This document shows, in pieces, positions 12,162 through 23,088 of a stretch of DNA of 64,000 nt (position 1 is its first letter; every line of letters begins with the position of its first letter). The translations under genes were made by a program, and so were the position numbers. The stretch lies in contig NC_134028.1 of NCBI RefSeq assembly GCF_964204645.1, positions 930,001 to 994,000 on the forward strand, written 5' to 3'. The notes below the pieces were generated by a model. The model did no database searches, was not told the origin of the DNA, and saw only the letters and a program-made list of their open reading frames with translations. Source of the DNA: Tubulanus polymorphus (taxonomy: Eukaryota > Nemertea > Palaeonemertea > Tubulaniformes > Tubulanidae).

Positions 12162-13794
12162 TTTCATCGGTCTTAAAACATATAAACTGCATACTGACCA
12201 CACCTATAAAACAATGGCTGAATCAATGGCCGACTTAAAGCTCGTAATTGGTCAAGAGCTGGCCAATGTAATCACACACTGTTTTCCAACCATCTTGGGT
12301 AGAACATGGACTATGGAAGAGTCCATGGGTAGAATTTATGCTCTTTTTGTCCAGTCTTCATCGGTGTTTTGTAGTTACCAGTGAAGGCTCGCTAATTTAT
12401 AGTCTAAATGCAGTCGCCCAGCAGCAAACAGATCACTGGTATCATTTTAGAAATAGTTCAGTTGTTCCGACAGTGATACACACACACTGCAAGAGCAAGA
12501 CGAATGACATCATACGCTAATTGAGGATGTAATATTGACAGTGTGTAAGTCTCACGAAATCAGTAACAATAATTAACCCTGCTTCATGTCGACAATTCAT
12601 TGATTTCCAATTTCAAAGCAATAACTCAAAGCTCTCGTGTATATACATCACAGGACGGGCGGTGATCTGATAATCCTACATAGGTGATCACCAATCTCCT
12701 ATACACGAGCAGCCAACAGCCCATTCCTACAGCCAATAATCGAAATACTGGCGGCCTGTTCACTCACATCAACCATTTGATACAGTTGTACGTAGTCATC
12801 AGTAAATGCATCGATCTTTTCCACTCATCTGCGCAGGAAGAAAGAATCGACGTAAAGGCGACCACCACCGACCACACAGAACATCCAATCAAATCAAGCG
12901 TCCTTTGATGCTACATCCGGTGAAAAGAGGTCCTCGAAGATAAAGGTAGCAGCAGCAGCAGCAACCAAAGTTTCCGATTTTTTTTACTCTCTTGTCGTTA
13001 GTCGCACAAATGAACGAATAGCCTTAGAGATATCTCTAGATATTTTGTGCATCGAGTACTGTTCAAGTATAGACATGGATAGATTTTCAGGCTGTAATTG
13101 GGTGACCTAAGTATCAGTTGCTAGGGGTAATGAAACTGGCGCGGTTGCTGCTACTAAATGACACTTCAATGAGAAGAGTAGTCGCGCCTTCAGCTCGGGA
13201 TTCGAGACGCCAGAATATTGTTATAGTCTATGTAAAACACGTTCGTAGTGATCCCATGTAAAGCGTAGAATGAGTTGATATAATATAGAACTATGATAAA
13301 AACTGATTATGGTAAAAACTTTAAAATGTTCCTGAAGGGTTATTTTCTGCCTCACATCTTTAAGCCGGGCCCCGCGAGCTAATGAATGCATCGTTACGAT
13401 AGCAAATGATTAACGAATTGACGTAAACGAGATGTTTTTATCAGATATTGTGCAGTAGAACATGACAGGTTGAGGGGTTGACTGAAGCAGTGTTGAAGCC
13501 AATGAACTGCGGTAGGGAACGAACCCGTTTACACAAAGCCGAGGAAATTACATTTGAACAACTGCCTCATTAGAGGGGAGCAGGCAGTGGCATGTGTGGC
13601 AATAAGTGACGCTGTAAACGTGAGACTGTTGAAGTACATACGGAAAACGTTGATAAATTGCTCTTTCACAGACCGGGCACATAAACACACATAACTCAAT
13701 ATAGCGGCAATTTTTATCAGCAAATCAGAGAAGGAGTTATAGTAAGAACCCCATGAGATCAGTCTCAGGCCATTTCTTAGAGCCAATCTTACGA

Positions 13795-13880
13795 CTAAAG
13801 ACCAGTCATAAGATTTAAGACCACATTTGGACCTACGTAAGTCACGACTGCGCAACTGGGTTCAGAATCCAGTTCTCGAG
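13795..13880. repeat. Dispersed repeat, TTAAGACCACATTTGGACC family
   Basis: Contains AAGACCAGTCATAAG, TTAAGACCACATTTGGACC, CGACTGCGCAACTGGG and then ATCCAGTTC. Related strings occur at 16,757-16,820, 23,761-23,815 and 59,455-59,520. The copies are diverged and short, so the element boundaries are unclear. Confidence 0.5.
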
Positions 13881-13944
13881 ATTTTGGTTGCTTTAATATC
13901 AGAATATTGTCAAGTTAACCTTTTCCCATTGAAAGTACTTGAAG

Positions 13945-14092
<148 letters not shown>

Positions 14093-14371
14093 GTGTGTTG
14101 CAGCTGGTGCTGGTGTTGGTGCTGATTATCATGCAAAACGAATCATCACCGTTGAAGAATCTTTCGCGTGCAACAAAGGCTTCATGCTAATAGGATGCAA
14201 AGATAATTCAAACGATTGTTATGAATAATTCATCCCACGGCAGAAAATCAGGCTAAAATCCTATCCATCCCCAACAATCCTCTTTACTCGCATAAGCCTA
14301 GGGTATTGTTGATCTAAACCCTCAGCGTGCTATGTATATGATGTGTTCTCTCGATTAAACAGGTTCCATTA

Positions 14372-14410
14372 GTAGCAGCAGCCGCAGCAGCAGCAGCCGC
14401 AGCAGCCGCG
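14372..14410. repeat. Short AGC/CCG triplet repeat
   Basis: About 13 AGC and CGC triplets (AGCAGCAGCCGC pattern). Here CAG is on the plus strand, opposite to the longer CTG arrays nearby. Confidence 0.7.
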
Positions 14411-16756
14411 GGTTCTCTATATAAACATATAACACTCATCAACTTAATGTTTGTCACCTCTATCTCTCACTCTCTCACTCTCTCACTCTGTCTCTGGTTT
14501 GTATCGTGAGAAAGCGGAGAGAGTTCGGTGACAAATATGAATTACGATGCTGATCTTCACTCGGAAGTCAACCTGTACAACTTTACACCGCAGCAATCTC
14601 TTCACATCTCACTCGTAGTCAATGATCTACAATGATCGCTTTGACTCTCTTATCTACAGTAGACTGCGCACGCGTGTCTAGAATGGATCTCACAGGACCA
14701 ATAAATTGTCACCGAGGCTGCGAGGGTCGGAGTGACGATGGGTCGTCATGGCGCGAATTCGAGTTGAAGAATTTTAGATATTTTGTCACAAGGGGCATGG
14801 GATAATCAGAGGCAATCGACTCGTATTTTCTCAAGCAAACTACAGGTGTGATAGCACCATTGAAAGCGTTTTAACTAGTGCCATATTTCCTTTCAGTAGT
14901 GGCCGGAATCACTGCTTTTAGTGGGCACAACCCGCCTGACATTTTCACATAACAACTCACTATTTCCTTTCCGTAGCTGATACCTGACGACGTGGTACTC
15001 ATGAGCGGTCAGTGTGTATGTGATGTTGTTACGGATGTGTTTATGTCGCTCGTAATGATTTCCTGCGCTATTAGGTCAGGTGCTGTAAAACAGGTAGACC
15101 CAATTAGCTCGGCTTGTCCATCCATTAGAGCGACAGAGACAATCAGACCATCTGTCACCATCTACGAGCTTTACAGGATGTTTCACTACTTAATGTAAAA
15201 ATATCAGGTACAATAGTTGTAAACCATAACACGAGAAGTACAGATACTGACACAGTTTCTGATGCTGATACTGATACTGGTGCAGTTACTGCTACTTATA
15301 CTGATGCAGTTGCTGATACTGGTACGACTAATTTTGTTGCTGAACCTTCAACATGCCCACTAGAAGCACCTACTGAGCCAGAAAAGAGATCTACCAGTTT
15401 AACTTGTGCCGGTGACGTAGTATTGAAGGAAGCAATTGGCACCGTCTGGGGGAGGTTAAAGCGTTCACATAACTGCAGAAACCGTTGTCGGTACACAATT
15501 AACAACACATTGTCCACAACCCCTTGAGGAACGGAGGTTACCGTTACACTGTCCTCCAACGTTTTCAAACTTTCTCAATAACTAGTCAATACTTATATGT
15601 ACCATCAGCCTGTTGGAAGGGTTGGTTTACAACGTGCACCTATTTTACATTATCTCCTAAAACATTTATACACGTGAAGTTGTTGTCGGATACTGCACGC
15701 ACGCTGTGCAGGAAATACAATACTGATTTACCGGTCTAGTTTACAACTCGATATTATCATCTGTTTGTACCATCGATACTCGCCTAACAACTCTTAAATA
15801 ACAACAAACGAGTTCTCGTTATTATAATCATGGATGTCTCTCTCGTGCCCATTGAGTGAATCTGCCAATATTCTCTAGACTCCTTTCCTCCCAAACACAC
15901 TCGTATCTATGTCCAATACATGGAAGGTTTTGTTGTCTTACACTGGTGGTAATAACTCTGAGAAAATATCATCGCGGGTATCCTTTTTCAGGGCTAGGTG
16001 AGAGAGAGGCCAGACTTCTGGGCCCATTGCGACTTGATAAGCGCTCTTAAAAATCCTTGTTAGCGACAGAACAAAAGATTGGTTGAATCTAAACCCTGAT
16101 TTTGCGACTAGCTCTTATATTGCTGCCACCAGCATTCATCAAATTATCTCATAAAAGATGTTTCTTTTTTAGATGGTTACTTTTTGATAGAAATAACGAA
16201 CGGCTCACGCTATTTTATAATCGAAAATTTATCATTTTGCCCCCGGCTAAATTCAAGATAAGATGAATATTTCAAACCGTTTTCAGCAACAGTAAAGAAA
16301 TAACGCCCGCGGTGAAAAGCATGAAATTGCCGAGGTTCTGAATAATCAGTGAATTCTTGTCGCAGAAACATTTTACAAAATTCATCAAACCAACCACAAT
16401 ACAAGACATGCAAGTTAACGAGATGTTAACTGTAAACTAGTTGTTTCTTTCAGTTCTTAATTGCCATTACATTCTTAACATTATCCATGTAACTAATCCC
16501 TACTAGCAATTAAGCTTAAAACTGTGGCGCATCTATTTCAGTATTTTTGTTCATTTTCAACAGTATTGTCATTTTCTACTATGTATTTAGAAATGGGATT
16601 AAATGTAAGAAAGTGATTATTAGTTGTCATCGTCAAGAATTAACCAAACCTCTTTCTTGGCCCATTTGCTCACGGTCGAGGCCCAGAGCCCATTTGCAAA
16701 GTCATAGCTTACAGACAAGTCTCATAGGTCTAATAGTCAATCGAACCTCATGACCC

Positions 16757-16820
16757 GGTTTATAAGCTTAGACCACTTTTGGATTTAGATCGCGACTGCG
16801 TAACTTGGGCGCAGGACTAG
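16757..16820. repeat. Dispersed repeat copy, AGACCACTTTTGGAT family
   Basis: CTTAGACCACTTTTGGAT and CGCGACTGCGTAACTTGGG match the layout of the copy at 13,795-13,880. An ACTGGGTCCTG string about 90 bp to the right resembles the end of the palindromic MITE family. Confidence 0.45.
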
Positions 16821-17121
16821 TTTTTTATACGTTTTATACGTTGTCTAAGCCATGGTGCAATAGGCTCCTATAGATCCAGTTCACCTGTTGTAAGTTGACT
16901 CGTGTTAGACTGGGTCCTGATAATTAGTTTTAGTTAAATGTCGTTCTACGTCACTATAAGCACGGCATAGTTTACGTATATTCATGATCGTCTGTCGTGA
17001 ATTATTGCTGTCACCGGAAAGACAAGATCAGATATTGAAAGATGTGGCTGTTGCTGATCTATGCTTTATTCATAAGCGGATTCAATAGGATAAATCAACG
17101 GTGATCTGAAAGTAATGACAG

Positions 17122-17389
<268 letters not shown>

Positions 17390-18679
17390 TCATCGCGGTT
17401 ATAAATAACAAATAATTCATTGTAGTCTTTCTATTGATGCCACCAGATTTTAATCGTTTTTGCCGCTTTGAATTAATTCTATCATATTGTCAACGGTGAA
17501 AGGTATTTTCAATCGTTTTATATATTGCTGCTGCTCACATTTTCCTCCTCTTCTCTCTCTCATCCTCTTTTTTCTCTCCTCTCCTTAGTTCTCTTCTCTT
17601 TTTTGGAAACAGCATCCCACGAATACTCTTAGTAACTTAACCACCTATCTATGTGGTCTAAATAACCTTCATTTTCGAAATTCTGTCACAAAACCCAATT
17701 TGTTACGTAATACATCATTAGGTATTCCATGTCGCATTCGATAATACGATATTCGTCATTCGATATTCGTTATTCGATATTCGTCGTTCCTGGTAGAACT
17801 TATCAGCGATCTCTAATTCTATTGTGGAGTTGTTTGGCTTCGATTGGCGACTAAATACGCAGAGCATTTACCAGACCGGATTCGGGTTCGATTAGAACGG
17901 TGGTCTCTAAAACGTCGATAAATTACGCGGCGGAGATTTGCAATTCATATATGGAAATTACATAATCCAAATTGAATCTTCTGTTCAGAAATTCTTTGTG
18001 GTGGACTAATCAATGAAACTGGATAGACTAATATCATATCGAGTATATCTGCGTGTGTGTAGTTTCTCATAATTAATAGTCGGACGCGATAAGGGACGCA
18101 GTGATCGTATCGCCGCTAGTATTTACTAATGGTAACACACGAAAATCTATATAAGCCATATTTCATATCATCCTATTTTCCTATAATCTCCTTACTATAT
18201 GTTTATCCCCAATCAAATGCAATTCTTTCCTTTTCCTCTTGACGCGTGCAATACCGACCGGCACGGCGTTCTCCTGTGCGCGGATTAGACGGGGTTCTAC
18301 CTGTATCCATTCATTAGCAGAAGTTATAAAGCTAAAATAAATGCTGGATAATCGCATTTGAAAAATATCGTTTTAATGCAAGTTCCATTTAGCTAATTAA
18401 TTGTTTTAAGTCAGAACTGAGAGTACCTCTTCACGTGACACCGATGATGTCATATTTGCGATGAATGCGTGCGCACTATACTAATATAAAAAACGTTACT
18501 AACGCGAGTCAAACAGTGTTTGTAATTATTTCCAGGTTGTATCGATGTGCTACAAGTGAACAGTGTTAGAGTCATCAGTATAAATGATCAGAGTAAACTA
18601 TAGTTAATGAAACCAAACACGACCGAGTTATTACTCAAACATATCGTTAATTAACAACTCAAACACGTACAGTTCACTG

Positions 18680-19015
18680 TGGAGTCAGGAGAGCCAGGAG
18701 AGGGAAAGGGTAGGGGAGAGACGAGAGGGAGAGGCGAGAGGGAGGAGAGGGGAAAAGCCAGGAGAAGGAAAGGGAGTGGAGAGCCAGGAGAGGGAAAGGG
18801 AGTGGAGAGCCAGGAAAGGGAGTGGAGAGCCAGGAGAGGGAAAGGGTGGGGGAGAGACGAGAGGGAGAGGCGAGAGGGAGGAGAGGGCAAGGGAGTGGAG
18901 AGCCGGGAGAGGGAGATGCAGAGCCAGGAGAGGGAAAGGGGGCGGCAGGAGAGGGAGAGGGAGGGGAGAGCCAGGAGAGGGAGAGGGAGAGGGAGGGGAG
19001 AGCCAGGAGAGGGAT
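18680..19015. repeat. Polypurine minisatellite
   Basis: About 335 bp made almost only of A and G on the plus strand, built from GAGAGCCAGGAGAGGGAAAGG-like units of 20-24 bp with a longer higher-order unit (AGACGAGAGGGAGAGG block seen twice). The rare pyrimidines are mostly the CC of AGCCAGG. Confidence 0.9.
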
Positions 19016-19584
19016 TTTATTTCTCACGCCTCAGATGTATAACTGGTTGGTTATTTGTTTAGCTCTTGTCACAGTCTTTTCCGCTCGCTTTATTTTCAAG
19101 TATTCTATATTGTCGCGCGCACGCGCAATCCGCACCACATCGTTGACGTGTAGATGTTTGTTTTATCGAGATGGAACACAGTGAGTAGTGATACACGGCG
19201 TATTTCAGCTGATTCTCGTTATTCTCGTGTATAAAACAAGGCAGTTTCAGCATTAATTCAGCATTAGTTCAGATTTCATCTTTGAAACACTTCATGTAGC
19301 ATTCCTCCCAATATTTCCTTTGTTTGTTTTTTTTTTAATTTACAGAACTCAACGACTTGTTTATCAAAAAAGATCAGAAAAATCTCTGCTCTACCAAGTA
19401 TTTGCAAAAAACTGATTGAAAAATAATTATTTGCAAAAAGAACTCACTTAAACATCATGTAGGATTTACTATAGATAATTGAACTCTATATAGAAGATTT
19501 ATTCATTGTTGTGAATTTCAAAATTACTTATAACTGACAAAACGTGCAACTTTAGAACCAGGGGCCACGGTAGATAGATAGATG

Positions 19585-19770
19585 TTCAGTATTCCTGAAG
19601 ATGACTATTAGGATAAAGTCGGGACGTCACTAGCTAAAGGAAAATACTTAGACTCTATAATATCGTATCAAATAATATTTGAAAACTGGTCGAATTGAAG
19701 TAACTAGTAACTGAAGATGACGGTTAAGATAGAGTTGAAACTTTGAATATTACATTAACTGAAGGAACTT
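19585..19770 (+). repeat. Two copies of the CTGAAGATGAC dispersed repeat
   Basis: ATTCCTGAAGATGACTATTA with GTCGGGACG (near 19,592) and CTGAAGATGACGG with GTTGAAAC (near 19,712) match, with decay, the complement of the 69-bp unit at 54,085-54,362. The first copy retains a GACT/AGTC stem but has GGGAC instead of GAAAC. Confidence 0.5.
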
Positions 19771-19863
19771 TATTTTTCATTCTTACTGACGGATTTTCTA
19801 AATTATTTTTACGCCATATGAACTGAGAGTGTTAAGAATAAAAGTGATAAAAAGCGCACTTAC

Positions 19864-19952
19864 TCAGCTATGGACTCCGACAGTAACATACGATTAATTC
19901 CTTGCTGTCGCTGTAAAATATCTCGTTGTCTTTTCAGTTGATCTTTATCCAT
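19864..19952 (-). CDS. Probable first coding exon of an unidentified gene
   Basis: On the minus strand an ATG at 19,952 opens a 29-codon frame ending in a clean donor (GCTGA then GTAAGT), leaving phase 2. The peptide begins MDKDQLKRQRDILQRQQ and is charged and helix-prone with leucines at near-heptad spacing, so a coiled coil is likely. Upstream sequence to about 20,170 is locally GC-rich with a CGCCGACGCGACGACGC stretch, consistent with a promoter and 5' leader. I could not find the next exon with confidence. One phase-compatible candidate is near 15,566, but its acceptor is weak. I do not recognise the gene, and the exon itself is a moderate-confidence call. Confidence 0.45.
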
Positions 19953-20179
19953 GTTGTAAAGGAGTTAGTGAAAGTTGTTATCCTGAGGAGCAGTAGTATA
20001 TAGTTGTATGCGGATGTGACACTGGAGTTGCTGCAGCTGCTGCACGAGAACGATCTAATGATACTGTTTGACTGGAAACCGTGAAAGTATTGCACGACGT
20101 CACAAACTCCGGCGCCGACGCGACGACGCAGCGTCTGTTCTCCTCGCGACCGTGACCGACCGACCACTCTAACTAACAT

Positions 20180-22010
20180 TTACCTATTTACACAAACATT
20201 AAACAAAGTCCAACCATCAGTTGAATGTTTTTTAGAAGAAGTTTTGAAAACAAACTTTTTGAAAAGTTTATACTGATCTGCAACTGATCTTAATCATCTG
20301 TCAATTTCAACTTTAATTTATTCAGGGACGAGTTTCATGAATTGAATACAGTTGCTAGGTTTGTGTTTGACTCTTTGAGTAAAGATTAGTTCGTGTTTGA
20401 ACCCAAGAGTCACATTTTAACTGTGGAATCGGGTAATGACAGTTTACTTCAACTATTTGGGCAACTGGTCTCGGGTAACGCAGTCACCTTGACCTGTATC
20501 GAGGATCTACTGGTTTTAGCCTAATTTTCGGACAATGAGATACATACGTAAATACAAGCAGACTCGCCGCTTCTAATATAAACCTGGCGTCGTCGAGATT
20601 CAGAATGTCATTAGCATTCAGAAGTTATCTAATTACATGCAGCGTGTGTAATCTAGTTCTGATGTGGTTTTTCCGGCCATTTGAGACAAGATTGGGGAAC
20701 AGGAAAGTGTCCTCTAACTATGATACAATTATCAGCTTTGTTGTCGCCAATAAGAACAGAGGAAATCCTGTATTCAATTGCATAGCCGCTAAATATCAGA
20801 TAATAGAAAAAAATACACGGCACCGTCCGATGATTTGTCAGTGGCTTTTTTGCACGAAATCATCGTCTGGCGAGTTCGGAAGTCATTTGATGCATATCCG
20901 CCACTTATATCTCGTGTTTATCGTGATACAAACATGGATGTAATAAGCGATGACGAAACGAAATGACTTTTCATTTTGGCGAGAAATACCGAAAATAATG
21001 AGATATATGTATGAATGATTTTTGTTATAGTTTAGTGAGTTTAGTTTGAATTCATGGATTACTTCGAAAACCGATAAATACTGATCATACTGGACGAGAT
21101 CAGTGTAATGAACTTTTTAAAGCTGTTCTTTGTAAACGGATCTGTTTTTGAATTATTAAATTAAGTCGAAAGAAAGGTCAAACGATTTCCGTGGTATCCC
21201 TTTTAATTGAGGGTTTTTCTTCAATACATCGATGTAAATTAATCTACGTGGTGCTCAGGAAATCCTAGTAATGTCTACGTGAACATAATAACCATTTCAC
21301 ATCGATTGTGCCGATGATTTACACAGTGTATGTAATTAAGGTAAGGGTTCGCGGGGATTCATTGAGATAGAGTCAGTAAGACTGCCGCTGCTGTGCTGGT
21401 ACTCATATTACTAGTGCTGCTGTACGACAGGGCGATGTTCGTCAGTAATTAAATACCAATATAATCATCAACCTTAATGTAATCGCTGTATAGAGAGTAA
21501 CGTAGCGTAACTAATTTCCCTCTGAGGATTTTTTTGCATATATTCGAGTTGACTGAAGTCTACGCTATACCCCCACCTTGCGCTAATAGATACAGCTCGC
21601 TCTAGTCTCTCAATGTTGACCATCAGGAATTGTTTATGGACGACTCTCTTAGTATTATTTCCCGTGAATGGTTCTCCTAGTACGGGAAACATTGACCGAT
21701 CAATCACAGCTAGTTAACTCGACGTTTCTCGCGTAACTACAAAATGTATTTCATTTCCCTTCGGTAAAAAATGGTCCCGGTGCTTGAATCGATCGCGTAT
21801 TTCTTTACAGAATAGATTCCGAGATGTCGAACAGCCATTATTTGGGAAATACGATTTATTTCTTATCAGTTTTCTCCACGAGTCCAGGTTCGGGCGGCAC
21901 GCTTGTCGTTTGTCACTCTTTCTAATTGTCGCACTACGGAGTCTTAAACATTACATGGTAACTTTCATAAGAACATAAGTGTGATGTCAGTGTGTACTAG
22001 AGAGACAGAG
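20180..22010. other. Intergenic, no firm gene
   Basis: Contains a 112-codon ATG-initiated frame at 20,605-20,943 (plus) with no recognisable domain and no nearby splice or repeat explanation. I regard it as chance. Otherwise AT-rich. Confidence 0.5.
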
Positions 22011-22016
22011 ATTGGC

Positions 22017-22366
22017 ACCCTGTAGTAGAGGGTTGTAGAGGGGTTGTATAGGGGTTGTAGAGGGCTGTAGAGGGGTTGTAAAGGGTTGTAGAGGGGTTGT
22101 TTAGGGTTGTATAGGGGTCGTATAGGGGTTGTAAGGGTTGTAGAGGGCTGTAGAGGGGTTGTAAAGGGTTGTAGATGGGTTGTAGAGGGTTGTATAGGGT
22201 TGTATAGGGGTCGTATAGGGGTTGTAAGGGCTGTAGAGGGGTTGTAAAGGGTTGTAGATGGGCTGTAGAGGGTTGTATAGGGGTTGTAGAGGGTTGTAGA
22301 GGGGTTGTAGAGGGCTGTAGAGGGATTGTAAAGGGTTGTAGATGGGTTGTAGAGGGTTGTATACGG
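22017..22366. repeat. G-rich minisatellite of GGTTGTAGAG units
   Basis: About 350 bp of GGGTTGTAGAGG, GGGTTGTATAGG and GGGCTGTAGAGG units of 11-13 bp, with a higher-order repeat containing GGGGTCGTATAGGGG seen twice. The plus strand carries dozens of runs of 3-4 G. Confidence 0.9.
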
Positions 22367-22993
22367 TACTGTGGATACAACCACTTCCTATAGGACTGGT
22401 AGCTCTGATCCCAGCCTCCTGGTTTTCTTATTCAAGTTAACATAGATGTGTTTATAGCTCAAGGATATCTTCCAACGATGTGGAAATTTCCATATTCATA
22501 ATATCAGTAATAAAAGCGTGCCTTGATGTCATTTCCGGTGTCGATGTAAGATACCTCTGTCGGGGAAATAAACACCTAGAATAACGATGTGTTCCGCTGA
22601 TGAAAAATGAAGATAAATTCGAGGAGAAATTGGGGGTAGGGGGCTATTAAACTCTGTCCCGGTTCTCGTCCGTCGCTGATAAACTGCGTCAGCGCGAAAT
22701 CGACAGCAAATTACGCGAAGCAAAATTAACGGCATCCGTCAAGGCCAAGGTCAAGGTCAAGGTTCTCGCGCCGGTAGTGATTGGTCATTATTCCGTTGGT
22801 GGAATATAAACGAATCTGTCGCAACATCGCGGACTCTCTGTACTGGGCCAGTTCTCTAGCGCCGAGCTCAGATTATAATTAAAACATGATCTGTATTTCA
22901 TATAGATATTCAAAGTGTATTTAGTTTGGAAAATCAGAATTCTCCATCAATTATTGAACACGATGAAATATGGATAATGAGGTAGTAAATATC

Positions 22994-23065
22994 AGGCCGT
23001 AGCAAGCATTGACAAAGTGGTAGGGCCATGGCTGCAGTGGCCGCTCCACTTTAGTACTACGGCCT
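22994..23065. other. Long imperfect hairpin just 3' of SLC22 copy A
   Basis: Outer arms AGGCCGTAG (22,994-23,002) and CTACGGCCT (23,057-23,065) enclose CAAAGTGG/CCACTTTA and GGCCA/TGGCC pairs. It lies 24 bp past the stop codon of the minus-strand gene, so it would sit in that mRNA's 3' UTR. It could also be a small fold-back element. Confidence 0.5.
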
Positions 23066-23088
23066 TGGATATGTGGTAATTGCTGCCG

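Noticed and set aside
13529-13855. 108-codon minus-strand frame
   Set aside because: Overlaps a dispersed repeat copy at its 5' end and has no ATG or domain that supports coding.
18651-19184. Long frames over the purine-rich array, Gly/Glu/Arg- or Pro/Ser-rich
   Set aside because: Produced by lack of stop codons in a low-complexity A/G sequence; several frames are open at once.
20605-20943. 112-codon ATG-initiated frame on the plus strand
   Set aside because: No domain, no splice context and no homologous-looking motif; length is within chance for AT-rich DNA of this size.
21965-22384. Minus-strand frames with NPSTTLYNP-like repeats resembling a structural protein
   Set aside because: Direct products of the G-rich minisatellite; repeated unit length varies and two frames are equally open.
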